DNA of 48,182 nt from Chara braunii (lineage: Eukaryota; Streptophyta; Charophyceae; Charales; Characeae). The notes below the pieces were generated by a model, which saw only the letters and a program-made list of their open reading frames with translations, did no database searches and was not told where the DNA came from. Made by a program: the position numbers and the translations under genes. The DNA is taken from NCBI GenBank assembly GCA_003427395.1, contig BFEA01000694.1, positions 512,514-560,695 of the forward strand, given 5' to 3'. Below, piece after piece: positions 10,891-21,135 of this stretch; position 1 is the stretch's first letter; each line of letters begins with the position of its first letter.

Positions 10891-11040
10891 TAAAGAAGTA
10901 AGAAAACAAAATATAAAATGCCCCAAATTTAAAAACTTTCATAAAGTAAATAAAAAATAATAAATAAAAAAATAAATAAATAAGTAAATAAGTAGGTGAG
11001 GAGGTGGAGAGAAATGAAGTATCTGATTTTTCAAAAATTT

Positions 11041-11230
11041 CGGCAGCATCTCGTTACCCCCATGGGGTCGAAGTGTGCCGTAAAAAAAAAAAGGCCAACT
11101 AAAATAAGGAGATTTTGCCAGCACTTCGCTACCCTCAAGGGGTTAAAATGTGCTGAAAAATATTAAGTGAAAGAAAAACAGAAAATTTTGGCAGCACTTC
11201 GTTTCCCCCACAAGGTCAAAATGTGTGTCG
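11041..11230 (-). repeat. Three tandem hairpin modules in the retroelement leader
   Basis: Modules start near 11042, 11117 and 11190, a spacing of 75 and 73. Each has a short A/T tract, then GGCAGCAC-like and GTGCTG-like arms around a C-run/G-run inner stem. The first (11041-11080) pairs CGGCA with TGCCG and ACCCC with GGGGT around a CAT loop. The second pairs CAGCAC with GTGCTG. The third is more decayed. Packaging or dimerisation structure is possible, but function is unknown. Confidence 0.7.
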
Positions 11231-12149
11231 AAAAGCAAGAATGACCAACTCATAATCAGATTTAAGGGTGCAACAAATAAATTCGAATTTTCAGAATTAA
11301 AAAAAGAAAAAAGAAAAAAAAAGAGAGAGGAAGTGGGAATAAGATAATTCAAACTTTGGGAGAAAGGGGAAGATTTGACTTAAAGAGAAAAAAAAAAAAA
11401 AAAAAAACAGAAAAATTCGAAGTAGGGGGGGTAAGAGGATGAAAAAGTGATGAAGAAGAGAGAAATAGGTGAGAGAGAAAAAAAAAGTGAAGTGGGAGAT
11501 GAGATTAGTAGAAGATGGTGAGTGGGGAGGAGAGGAGAGAAAAAGGTGGTGGGGGATGAGTGAAGAGGGAGGTGGGAGGAAGAGGGTAGTGGTAAAGTTA
11601 GAAAAGATGATTAGATGATGGGGGGGAAAGAAAAGGGGTTGGGGGAGAGTAGGTTAGAGGAGAGAGATAATACCAGGCTCTCGGTTGGCCAAGAGCAAAG
11701 CACTACCAAGATCCCCAAGATCTTGGCCTTCAAGGTGCTGCTGGCCTGATGCCACAACAATACAAAGATGATGTGATGATCTAGGGTTGGTTGAGATCTT
11801 GATCAGCCACCCTACTGCCACAGTCACACAGCCCCGTAGCCAGGGGGGAATCTTGAACTGCTGCGAAACTGCTGCTGCAGCAGTAGAAAAATAGTAAAAA
11901 CAAATAATGGGGCGCAGCCCCCTAGCCAAGGGGGTCTTCAGTCTTTAGAGCAGCCTGCCACGTGGCACTGCAGATGGCCACGTGCGCAGGCAGCAGCAGG
12001 CATGGGGGAGAGGGGAAGGGCAAATAGCAGACCGGCCATTGCTGCCCTGCTGTCCCTTGCTCGCCGCCGGTGGGGGGGGGGGAAGGGGGTTAATAGCTGG
12101 CACGCACCTCTTCAACAGCAGTGTGCCACACTACAAAGTTATATGCATA

Positions 12150-12220
12150 GTATGGCGAGTGTGTTACAGCAGTAGCTACGCACGGGTTAGCCCAGTAGTC
12201 GCCCGGGTTCAAACCCCAAC
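12150..12220 (+). other. tRNA-like pol III promoter remnant
   Basis: A GGGTTCAAACCCC string at about 12207 matches the tRNA B box. TGGCGAGTGTG near 12153 resembles a one-base-short A box, at workable spacing. The arms do not fold into a full tRNA. It may be a SINE head inserted in the leader or chance similarity. Confidence 0.3.
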
Positions 12221-12367
12221 AGCAGCAAGATCCCAGATCTTGATAATATAATCCGGGAGCGGGGCGGGGCGGGCCAGCAGGGCAGCGTGCGCGTGTGGCT
12301 CGCGCGGGCGTGCTGCGACCTTGGCCTTCCCTGCTGTGCGAGGTGGTGGGCGGGAGCGGGGAACGTT

Positions 12368-12382
12368 CCCGCTCCGATACCA
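12368..12382 (-). promoter_or_regulatory. Primer-binding site, initiator-Met tRNA type
   Basis: The minus-strand reads TGGTATCGGAGCGGG one base inside the 5' LTR. Plant retroelements commonly carry TGGTATCAGAGC, complementary to the 3' end of initiator Met-tRNA. This copy differs by one base in the first twelve. Its position fixes the element's orientation and the inner LTR edge. Confidence 0.85.
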
Positions 12383-12383
12383 G

Positions 12384-12689
12384 TGTGGCGGACCCACCAG
12401 GTGTGGTGCTCCGCCGCGGATGGAGATGGAGATGGAGGGAGAAGGGGGAGCGAGATGGCACAACGCAACTCCCACGCCAGACTCCAACGCATGTACTCCA
12501 AAGTGTGCAAATGTAGAATGAATCGGAAAACAGACAACGGCTGGGGGATACCCCAGCGGACTGACGGGACTGGACTGGACTGGCTGGTACCGACATAGGT
12601 ACCGGCCTGGACTGGACTGGACCCCGAATACAACACAGGACTGTGAGAACATGCTAAGGGGCTGGTCTCACAGGCCAACCAGAGGTCCG
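12384..12689 (-). repeat. 5' LTR of the Ty3 element
   Basis: This 306-bp copy is similar throughout to 2839-3110. It carries an extra ~34 bases made by duplication of a GGACTGGACTGG motif around a CTGGTACCGACATAGGTACC insert. It ends at GTCCG (12689), five bases short of the CTACA end seen in the other LTR, and is followed directly by the TAGCT target duplication. Confidence 0.88.
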
Positions 12690-12694
12690 TAGCT
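12690..12694. repeat. Target-site duplication TAGCT (right)
   Basis: This is an exact match to 2834-2838, directly outside the 5' LTR. See the left copy. Confidence 0.85.
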
Positions 12695-13423
12695 TCTGGT
12701 ACGTCTATTGTATCCTTCTTTGTGGTACTTAACTTTCTGAGTTAATAAGGGTTACTGTTAATCTACAATCATAACCTGCACGCTCGGTTATTGTTAAGTC
12801 GCGGGAGACAAGGCAGTCTGAGTAAAGAGTGGAGGGAGCGTGAATTGGACAAAGGACTCCCCGCCCCGCCACTAGGAGTTCCATTAGGTTAGTAGGCATT
12901 AGGATGGATAGAGGTTCTGCATATTTGGAGTAGCATAGGAAGGCACAATGAATGGTAACTCACTTTCTGGTTTGTGAGGATTTTAAGCCCGAGTTGGGAC
13001 TTTTGTTTTAGTAGGAAAACTCAGAATAGCTGAGTGGTGGGGATTGGATGAGGTTTGGTTTGGTTTGTGAGGTTTTTGCAGGCCTGAGGCGTGCTTTTTG
13101 TATGTCCAGAGTCGGCGGGTTAAACTGCGGTTACTTTTGATAAAAAAAGTTATTGTTCTGAAGAGCATTAATATTTCTCTCTTACTCCAAAATACTTCTC
13201 CTCCTAATTCATAATCAATATTTTTATTTACTTCTTCTTTTGATTGACGATTGACGAATAGTTGAACAAATTTTTGCAATTACTTGCGTTCTAGTTTTGA
13301 CAATTTATGTCGCTAGATCTCACCCCTACACCTACAGTTATCTTTTCTGGTTTTATCCGGGTTGTTTGTTGAGGATTCCCGGCCTCTCCTTTGGTGTGCG
13401 TAATCGAATGAGCAAAGTTTTCC

Positions 13424-13429
<6 letters not shown>
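12695..13429. other. No gene recognised
   Basis: This is host flank of the Ty3 insertion. A minus-strand open frame of 98 codons at 12983-13279 has no recognisable motif and no clear splice context, so it is not called. The end is AT-rich. Confidence 0.4.
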
Positions 13430-13462
<33 letters not shown>

Positions 13463-13486
13463 GTCAAAAAAAAAAAAAAAAAAAAG
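13430..13486. repeat. Two poly(A) tracts
   Basis: Runs of about 30 and 20 A residues are separated by CTGTC. They could be tails of degraded plus-strand retrosequences or simple slippage products. No target duplication was identified. Confidence 0.85.
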
Positions 13487-13499
13487 AGGACACTAGCAC

Positions 13500-13911
13500 T
13501 TACCCAGGATTGACTGCGGCACCGCCCGCCAGGCCTTCCTCAAATCGGTGGAAGGAAAGGTCATGGAGAGGAGGGCTAAATAGCAGAAAATGGCAAGCTG
13601 GGGGACGAGATCCCTTAACCCCTGTCATAGGTTTTTTTTCACAAAGCTGCTCACCATCGGCCCCAAGAATGAAGGCGTACGGGCAATCTGGGCCCCCATT
13701 ATCAAATTCACCAATAGGATGATCAGGAAAAAGAGGAGCCGAGGCGGAGGCTAAGGTTCCGGTTAAAATTGGAATGTTGGGATGCTCGTACAGAAAATAG
13801 CGAGGCACAGTGAAGGCAACCGATATTTCAACCGGTGAGGACGAATAACCCAGTGCCTTTCCTCTAGACGGATTTTGGGCGCTACCTTGGCGAACGCGTG
13901 GATCTTCGTAC
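13500..13911 (-). CDS. Possible 3' exon of an unidentified gene
   Basis: The frame is open for about 137 codons to a stop at 13500. It begins just after a good 3' splice site on the minus strand (CGTTGCAG then GTACGAAG, edge at 13912/13911). Its mixed composition (EISVAFTVPRYFLYEHPNI, LFPDHPIGEFDNGGPDCPYA) looks like real protein rather than low complexity. I do not recognise the family and no upstream exon was found. It could equally be a decayed retroelement fragment. Confidence 0.3.
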
Positions 13912-15000
13912 CTGCAACGACAGAGAAATAGTGTGAGACTTTCCATTTCCATTCCTGTTTACAAGCGTGAAAATCCGGGTTGAAAAGGAAGTATACCAAC
14001 ATCAATTTTTTTTCCGTATTCATCCATAGCCGTTTTACCCTTACCTTCGTGGAGCTGCCGAAGCTTTTTATCCTGTTAACCTTGCAGGTATGAAAACTCT
14101 GAAAGGACCCTGGTAAGAGCCACTGTAGTCCCATAACAAGCTCAAGCTATTAACAGAAAGGAACATTTGAAATATGGAAGAACCTACTAAGAGCCATTGT
14201 ATTAGGATCACCGAGTAGGAAAGATTGCCTTTTAAGAAGCCCGGAAAAGAGCGACATGTCATTACATCTTACCAGTTATGCAACGCTCAAGCCAACTTAA
14301 AAAAAAAAAGGGAGCGAGCGCCACGGGGTCACGGGGGGTTGGCGACTGCAAAGTGGCACCGGAAGATCACCATAGCCGAGCAGTTGGGCCAACAACGTTG
14401 GTGGAGTCTTTGATTTACAGCGAAGTTGGGACCGAGAGAGTTTAATTAACTGGGGCGTCGATGTGATTATGCCGGGTGAAGCGCAAGCTGGTGGGAGCAA
14501 CTCATGAATCAAAGCGAGTGGAACTTAGTGGAGGAAGAGGGAGTGTGGCGAACAGCGGTGAAGAAACGAAGCGAAGGGGGAGTCAGTGGGAAAGAATTGC
14601 GGTAACTCAAACGACGACGTGTCAAAAACAGCAAGAGAGTAATAAGGAACGATATCTGACAAGGACGAAGGACCAAGTAAAGCGGAACGAGAGACGCCGG
14701 GTGGAAGAAAGAATGAAAGATGGCGAGCATGGCTAAAAGAGGACAAACGACAGTGCGTTATTCATTTTTTTTTGAGTGGAGGGTTCCAAATTGCACCGAA
14801 ACGACGAGAGAAGGAGAAGTCAACGGTCTGCGATCCAGAAGGCTGGAGGGGTGAGCAGGGAGTCGACAACGTACGCAGTTGTAAGAGGCTCATAAGACTT
14901 GGTAAGTGGCCGTCCTCCTCAAGGGCTGCCAGGCGTGTACCGGTGAAGGAGGAAAACTCTGCTACACAGTACCTACCACGATCCATAACCCTCCCCCTCC
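13912..15000. other. No gene recognised
   Basis: This is mixed sequence. A short direct repeat (TAAGAGCCACTGTA and TAAGAGCCATTGTA) lies near 14113 and 14189. Open frames here are short and overlap one another. Confidence 0.4.
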
Positions 15001-15019
15001 TTCTGCCCTATCATTTGGT

Positions 15020-15700
15020 TATCACACTGTATAGAGTGTCTGCCTTTTGAAATCGCCCACTCTCCATCTGCACAGACCCACCTTCTTGCTAGATAGATTA
15101 ATGGACCAGCTCCTTGGTTGGGGTATTCGCCTCGATTGTTTTTTTGTTGATTGAGAGTGAGTTCGACCCTTCCCCTGCAGGCTGTTGGGGCAGTTGTCCA
15201 GTTGCTTTATCCATTGCCCAATTGTTCTCTTTTGGCTGTTTTAGTAGTGAGTTCAACCCACCTGCTCGATCACCGTTTGTTGCCTTCGACGAAACGAGTT
15301 GTCGCACTGAATAGATTGTCTGTCTATTGAATCCGCTCACCCTCTGTCTGTATAGACACGCCTTTCGCTGGGGTACAAGGCTGATTATTTACAATCCCCC
15401 TCACAGGGGTGAGTTCGACCCTCCTTCCCGCAGGGCCGACCTCTTACATCCACCTGCACAGAACGAGATCGGGCATTCCTCACTTGCTCGATCGCCTTTT
15501 TACTGCTTTTGACAAAACGGGTCAAAAAGCGTGTCAAGGTGACTGACGTGGGGATTTCGTCCCGCTCCTTATATGCCCGATTGCTTCTTTTCGTAGGTTT
15601 GACACACTACTCCTAAAATAGGGCAACAAGGGGATTTCATCCCACTCCTTATCTGCCGGATTCCTTCTTTTCGTATGTGAGCACCTACGAATTTTATTTA
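15020..15700. repeat. Degenerate tandem repeats
   Basis: A block 'CACTGWATAGAKTGTCTG' with its following ~40 bases occurs near 15025 and 15304, 280 bases apart. 'GTGAGTTCRACCC' recurs near 15158, 15249 and 15409. A second unit, 'GATTTCRTCCCRCTCCTTAT' with a CTTCTTTTCGTA end, occurs near 15553 and 15632, 79 bases apart. No coding sequence is supported. Confidence 0.7.
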
Positions 15701-15861
15701 CTGATTGAGTTTGCATGCCTGTTGCATCGACAACAAGGCGACTAAGTTCACATAACAAGGTTGCACTCTCCGAAGGTAAATGAACCCACTCCGATTGCGC
15801 GAGAGTTCACCTTTTCCCCTGTTGGGGTAACAGTTAAAATCCCACTAAGGAGTCCGGTACT

Positions 15862-16359
15862 ATGGCTAGCCTCAAAAGAAAGGCAAGAGGAAGGAAGAAG
15901 GGAAACATCATGATCATGTACCGAGGAGCTATGCGGCACTATGCTGTGAAGTGGCAGACTGTTAAAAACAGCAACAACAGCTCCACTTCCCAAAACAACA
16001 TGGACTGCAACACACCCCAAAATACAACGCAAGCAAATGACCCCTCCCCCGCAGAACTGTTGAAAGGAATCAGAGACCTTCAAAGGGAGGAGGAAGCAAA
16101 GAAATGGCCAGAGGCAACACCGTCCTCCTCCTCCTCATGGGCATCCAAAGTTAAAAAACCCTTTTGCGGAGAGACCCTCTCGGTGAAGCGGGAGAAGGAA
16201 GTTGAGGAAAAAAAACTCGAGATCCCGCTCGACAACCTTACGATGACGTTTGCATTTTTTCTGTCTAAATTTCTTGTTAGTAAAGGAGGAAAGAAACAAA
16301 GGGTGAAGACCCTGCTAGAGGAAAAAACGAAGGAAACGGATGCAATTTATTCCAGATAA
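15862..16359 (+). CDS. Unidentified basic protein, possibly a retroelement ORF1 fragment
   Basis: This open frame of 165 codons begins MASLKRKARGRKKGN, a strongly basic start. It continues with an Asn/Ser/Gln-rich stretch and a Lys/Glu-rich helical part (KREKEVEEKKLEIPLDN). I recognise no domain. It lies directly upstream of, and on the same strand as, decayed coding sequence at 16376-16946, so the two may be remnants of one longer gene. A gag-like ORF1 of a non-LTR retroelement is one possibility. Confidence 0.35.
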   Translation: MASLKRKARGRKKGNIMIMYRGAMRHYAVKWQTVKNSNNSSTSQNNMDCNTPQNTTQANDPSPAELLKGIRDLQREEEAKKWPEATPSSSSSWASKVKKPFCGETLSVKREKEVEEKKLEIPLDNLTMTFAFFLSKFLVSKGGKKQRVKTLLEEKTKETDAIYSR

Positions 16360-16375
16360 TGGCAGATAAGCGAAC

Positions 16376-16946
16376 AATTGGGTATTTTTCGATGATGCAA
16401 CTTACAAATATGTTAACGAAAAGATAGGTTGGATTAAGGAAAAGACTGGCTACACTTAAAGGGTCGGAGGAAGGCGCACAATACTTCTTTCTCATCCAAC
16501 CGATCTCTTCCGCAATATACATTGTGTTGTGTGTGTTTGATTTCGACAATATAGTTATAGATTCATGGAAGACCATCCGCGATCCGAGGTTTGAAACTTT
16601 TCGTGGTCCCCCCCAAAACAACAGCGCCCGGAGGAAAAGCGGGATCAGCTGATGCAAGAGCACTACTCGGTGGAGTTTTGACATGTCCCCATTGAGATTC
16701 AGGGGCCCTTTGTACAAGACCTGACTCAAAAATACGACATTATTGAGTTTATCGAACACCTACTCCCTTATGCTGCACGAAGGGACGACTACCTGATGGT
16801 GGCTCTGGATCTGCCTTGGGACCACATTTTCGCAATAGATGATGTCATTCCCTTTCGCATAGGGGGGAAGGAGTTCAAAATACACACAACACATAAGACG
16901 TTGTCGGTGCGAATACCCCTGGTTTTTGCAAGCGACATAAAATAAG
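16376..16946 (+). pseudogene. Decayed coding sequence of unknown family
   Basis: Protein-like segments follow one another with stops and at least one frame change at a C run near 16607. They are NNWVFFDDATYKYVNEKIGW (16380), DSWKTIRDPRFETFRGP (16560), then a long stretch from about 16620 to the stop at 16946 with one TGA. That stretch includes GPFVQDLTQKYDIIEFIEHL, LDLPWDHIFAIDDVIPFRIG and KTLSVRIPLVFASDIK. The steady amphipathic pattern suggests a real former protein. The family is not recognised. Confidence 0.45.
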
Positions 16947-17261
16947 TTTGGTTTGAAGTTTGAGTATGCCGCGCAAGGCGGCTGCGTCTGTGGTTTACAT
17001 TTGACTGAATGGTTGACTAGAGTAGAGAGTGTGTGGGCGCGCAAGTTTAAGGAACTCGTGATCTCCCTGCTTATTGATGGTGGTGAGGCCGACGTAATTG
17101 ACGGCCCAATTTTTATTTCTGATTAAATTATGATTAAATTGGCCTGCCTGTACCTTGTGCGTAGGTACGAAGGACGACATCGACAATGATGAGAATTTTG
17201 AAAATGCCTCGGTAAACCCGCGCGTCACGCAGTATTCGTTTATTTAGGTGTTCGTTATTGC

Positions 17262-17340
17262 TAGACCCCGCCTGGGCCTAGCACTATTGGTTACGATATT
17301 GGACTTTCAACCGAGAGATTCAGGGATCGCAGCCAGCCAA
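17262..17340 (+). pseudogene. tRNA-Glu(UUC)-like remnant, possible SINE head
   Basis: The string from CTAGCACTATTGGTTA through ACTTTCAACCGAGAGA to GGGATCGCAGCC parallels tRNA-Glu: a D-arm A box (TTGGTTA.GATA), an anticodon loop CTTTCAA with UUC, the CCGAGAGA side of the anticodon arm, and a degraded B box. Stem pairing is poor, so it is not a functional tRNA. A T-rich end at about 17520 would suit a SINE of ~270 bp, but no target duplication was found. Confidence 0.4.
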
Positions 17341-18489
17341 CAACAGCGCAGAGGTATTGGAGCGGTGTGAAGGAACCGAGGGGTTGAGGGCCCGACGGGG
17401 ATATCGCTTTTGGTTTTGCTATTAAAAGGAAAGGGCGATGCTGTTGGTTCTGTAGTTCCGCCCGTCGTTTATCGACATTTAAAAATTTCCCAAATATTTT
17501 ATTATTTACTGAAGTTATTATTTTTTTTTTATGCTTCGACGTTCCTATGGCCGAATACGGTATCGGACTCAGAAGCCGTTGACCAGGCCATAGAGCTAGC
17601 CAAGTAGTTGCCACGTCCTCCGATTTCCTCACGCTTGCCCGCTTGGTCTCTCAAATGTGGCTCCATCAGTACGCACACGGTCGTTCGATCTCTCGAGCCC
17701 TGACCGTGGTGGTTTCTCTTTCTTGCTCGTTCGTCTGTTCAATCCCTTGAGCACCACCTCGGCAACCCCTCATGCATTCGTTCGCCCGCTCGATCTCTCA
17801 AGTGCCCCGCGGACTCTCACTTTTACCTGCGCGAGATCCCCCTTCCCCTGATACTCGCACACCTCAACCAATGGCTCCCTCCTCGAGTGCAACTGTTTTT
17901 TTTTTTGTTTTTTTTTTTTAAACAAACCCTACCAATGTTAGTGTTGTTGATAAGAGCAGACACCACTAACACCTAGGTAGGGACTCCATCTATTGGTGAG
18001 GAGCGTCACCTGCTGGAAACCGGGTCCAGCGTCCCTTTTACATAGTCTTTGTTTCCTTATAAAAATATGTAGAGATAAAAACTGCCTCTTCAGCCAAACC
18101 AGGCCGCCAGATACAACTATTAAATCTAGCAAAAAATTATCTCCTGGAAATAGTCTAACAAATAGCCCAACAATGTAGACAACTTTTTCTTGAAACTGCC
18201 ACCAAAGCCTCAGATATCCAATATATGTTGCATTCATACTTTATTGAGGATACCATCGCGAATCCACCATTGCTAATTCTGACGGTGGGAAGGGATCAGG
18301 AAAAAATTCTGGATATCTGATTGTGGTTCCTGGAGGAAGCGAAAACCAGTCTTTGAAGCTCAAGAGGAAGTCTCGTTTTAAATTTTCCCCCTGTTCTTCA
18401 TTCCCCGGCCATTTCACTTTTCCCAGGCACCCTCCTTCATTTCCTCCCAGTCAATCTTGATTGAATTTTTGAATACATACGATTATGTC
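17341..18489. other. No gene recognised
   Basis: A second weak tRNA-like string (ATGGCCGAATACGGTATCGG, about 17547) lies 280 bases after the first. T runs sit at 17518-17530 and 17890-17920. The remainder is mixed sequence without a supported gene. Confidence 0.4.
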
Positions 18490-18543
18490 TTTTTTTTAAT
18501 GGAGATGTATCTTTGATGGTATTACTGACCAATGTGCTCTTAT

Positions 18544-19719
18544 TTATATTTGTAGAAATTGAATAATTAGTTCAACAAATTCCATACCTTCAAGTTTTAC
18601 ATTTCCTCTTTCATAGACACACCTCTTGTACCATAATGTCCATAGAATAACTTTTCGACAAAGTTCGAATAAATTCCTCTGAAATTCTGAAAGTTGCATA
18701 TCTTGTGTTCCCAATTGTCCTAGTAGTATGACTTTCCAACCCCATGGCCAGTCAATTCCTGTCAGTGTTCTCCACACACTGTCCCATCTTCTCCATAATA
18801 ATACCGTTTCGGGACATTGGATGATATATATGCTCAATTGTTTCTCTCATTCTCTTGTTGGGGAAAACAGATAGACATGCTTTACACCATGGAAGCGCCA
18901 ACCCTCGTTGATCTAAATTGGTACGATTGATAAGACAATCATTTGTTGGAAGACATCGATGAATTATTCGCCATTGTAAAGATGAAAACTTAGCAGACCG
19001 TTTTTTATTTGATTAAAAAAAATTATATTTCTACTGCTTTGTATATCTATGTTCAAATGTCTGGACCATCGGTCCCTTATTATAGATGTCACATCTACCC
19101 TAGGTCTAAGTAGACGATATGCTGCCTTTACTGTTAGAGATTGCAGAGTACGTGGTTTACTTCTTGTACCCATCTGCCATACCCATTCGTCCGGATCAAA
19201 CGGTAGTTCTGTAATAGGGCATTTTGGCTGGAAGGCTCTCCATCCAGTGGATGTTGAGATAAAAATAACTCTGATTCTGAACATTTCATTGAATGAAAAA
19301 AACTCAACCTGATTCTCTGATGTTAAAATGAGTAAATGATTTGTTGTTATTTTGAATAAAGCTATTACAGCTCCTTCCTCAAGTAAACTCATGATTTGCC
19401 CAACCTTCCAATCTTGTGGATCTTGTGTAATTGTAACAAAATCACCTTTTTGAAACTTCACACCATTTCTCAATTCTCTGACCCATGTTAAAGGGATGAA
19501 ACTAGTTATACGGTCCAAATTGTGGTCCAACGTGTGGGCATAAGTAATTATTTTTTTTAGATGATCTGGATTTTTCCATCTTCTCCTTTGTAAATCCCAA
19601 ATGTCTTTAACCCATATGACACCTTTCTTTACCCATTTGGACCAAGGAGGAGTGAAACTATTATACACACAACTATTAACATTTGTAATCCATCTCTTAC
19701 CAAAAAGAGGTGGTTTCAA
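18544..19719 (-). pseudogene. LINE ORF2 C-terminal region with zinc-binding domain
   Basis: The 19719-18964 frame holds the region after RT, including a segment like the nucleic-acid-binding spacer (QMGTRSKPRTLQSLTVKAAYRLL). After a frame break the sequence RIIHRCLPTNDCLINR, CKAC and ETIEHIYIIQCPE matches the zf-RVT arrangement (C-x2-C ... H ... C) of plant LINEs. The stop near 18544 ends the frame. Confidence 0.75.
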
Positions 19720-19795
19720 AATTTTCTCAAAACGTGTGGGTTAAGGTTTGTTGGGTAATGGTAATTTCCTCGGGTGGTGCCTCTGGAGCCAATTT

Positions 19796-21135
19796 TCAGA
19801 TTTGTTGTAGGGGTAGGGGTTGCCACGGCTTGTTTATACCAAAAATGAGGTCAATCATCCACTGAAGGAACAAAGCTTGACACTCTAAGGTGGGGTCCGA
19901 AATACCTAATCCTCCTCTGGACTTAGGTTGGATAAGAGTAACCCATGCCACTCTACGAATTACCTTTTGAAGCTCATGATCTCCTCTCCAGAAGAATGCA
20001 GTTACTTGTTTTAAGAGATGTTTGATTTTTGCTTTGCTTCTTGCCCAAATTGCTGATTTGTACCAAATTGATGCGAACACCACATTATTTATAACCAGTG
20101 TCCTCCCTAGGAGAGAAGTGTGCTGATTCTTCCATTGATTCATTTTTTGGATTGCGGGTTTCAAAATTCATTCATCATTAGTTGTGGGTTTGCCAGTGGC
20201 CGTCAATGATACACCTAACACTCTCATAGGGACTTCTAATGACAACCATTGCACCCTGAGGAATTCAAGTGGACCTCCGTCATTTGAGTGGATCCATCAT
20301 CCTTGCGTTTTACTTCCCCAATTGATTATCATATCACAAAGGTCAAAACATTTATCCAAAAGGTTTTTTATTTCTTCCATATTTGCTTCTGAAGCCTCTA
20401 TGATTATTGTAAGGTCATCTGCAATCATTGAGGTTATTGGTATTACCTCTTCCGGGATTCCTGAAATGCTTAGTCTTTAGATATTATGATTGACTTTAAG
20501 GTTGGCACCCAGGGCTTCCATTACAATAACAAAAAGAAAAGGAGCTAGAGGGTCGCCTTGCCTTACTACCTCTGAAGGCAAATTTCAAGAGACAGCAAAC
20601 CATTCACAAGAATACGTGTGGTGACATTAATATGTAGAATTTCAACCCATCTATGTATGTTAGGTCCAAAATTTAGTTTATGCAAACAAGCATCCAGAAA
20701 TCGTCAATCCACATGATCATATGATTTTTCAAAGTCTATAAAAAAAATCGCTGCGTTTTGTTTGGTTTGTCGTGCAACTTTGTCCATTTCATTGATTAGA
20801 AGGATATTATCTTGTATATGCCGATCCTTTATAAATCCAGTTTGTGAGGGATGAATTATATCTGCCATTACTGAGATCATGCGATTCGCCACAGCTTTAA
20901 CAAGCAATTTGTATACTACTGTAAGTAAAGTAATTGGTCTATAATTCTTTATATTGGATTTATCCCCCTTTTTGTATAACAAGGTAAGAATTTCTTGACT
21001 AATAAATTCTACCGTTTGTCCTGTTTCCCATACCTCATGGTAGTATTTCATCAGGTCTCGTGACATGATGGACCACATCGCTTCCCAAAATTCTTTAGGC
21101 AAACAATCCATTATCGATGTTTTTTCCTCCTCCAT
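19796..21135 (-). pseudogene. LINE reverse transcriptase
   Basis: Motifs occur in order. NYRPITLLTVVYKLLVK and GFIKDRHIQDN are fingers. FFIDFEKSYDHVD (20704-20740) is motif A with its catalytic Asp. VRQGDPLAPFLFV (near 20550) is motif B. SMIADDLTIII (near 20420) is motif C, with Ile-Ala-Asp-Asp where Y/F-ADD is usual. The thumb region (WYKSAIWARSKAKIKHLLKQ, then FFWRG) runs to 19796. Stops near 20480, 20290 and 20170 break the frame. Confidence 0.88.

Larger units (their letters stand above)
10508..12367 (-). other. Leader of the Ty3 element, noncoding
   Basis: About 1.86 kb lies between PBS and gag. Moving from gag towards the PBS it holds telo-box-like repeats (10691-10726), AT-rich DNA with an AAAT array, three hairpin modules (11041-11230), long purine tracts (11240-11660), then mixed sequence with a tRNA-like B box. 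No protein-coding frame is supported. The length is unusual for the family and may include later insertions. Confidence 0.7.
2839..12689 (-). mobile_element. Complete Ty3/gypsy chromovirus with both LTRs, decayed
   Basis: This LTR retrotransposon is about 9.85 kb and lies on the minus strand. In element order it has the 5' LTR (12384-12689), PBS (12368-12382), a leader of about 1.9 kb, gag (8483-10507), protease, reverse transcriptase, RNase H, integrase with a chromodomain, about 1.07 kb of 3' noncoding DNA and the 3' LTR (2839-3115). TAGCT target duplications flank it. The domain order PR-RT-RH-IN identifies Ty3/gypsy and the C-terminal chromodomain identifies a chromovirus. Three in-frame TAG codons, several frameshifts in pol and lost catalytic acids show it is inactive. 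The LTRs are alike but carry scattered substitutions and a length difference, so the insertion is not recent. Confidence 0.93.
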
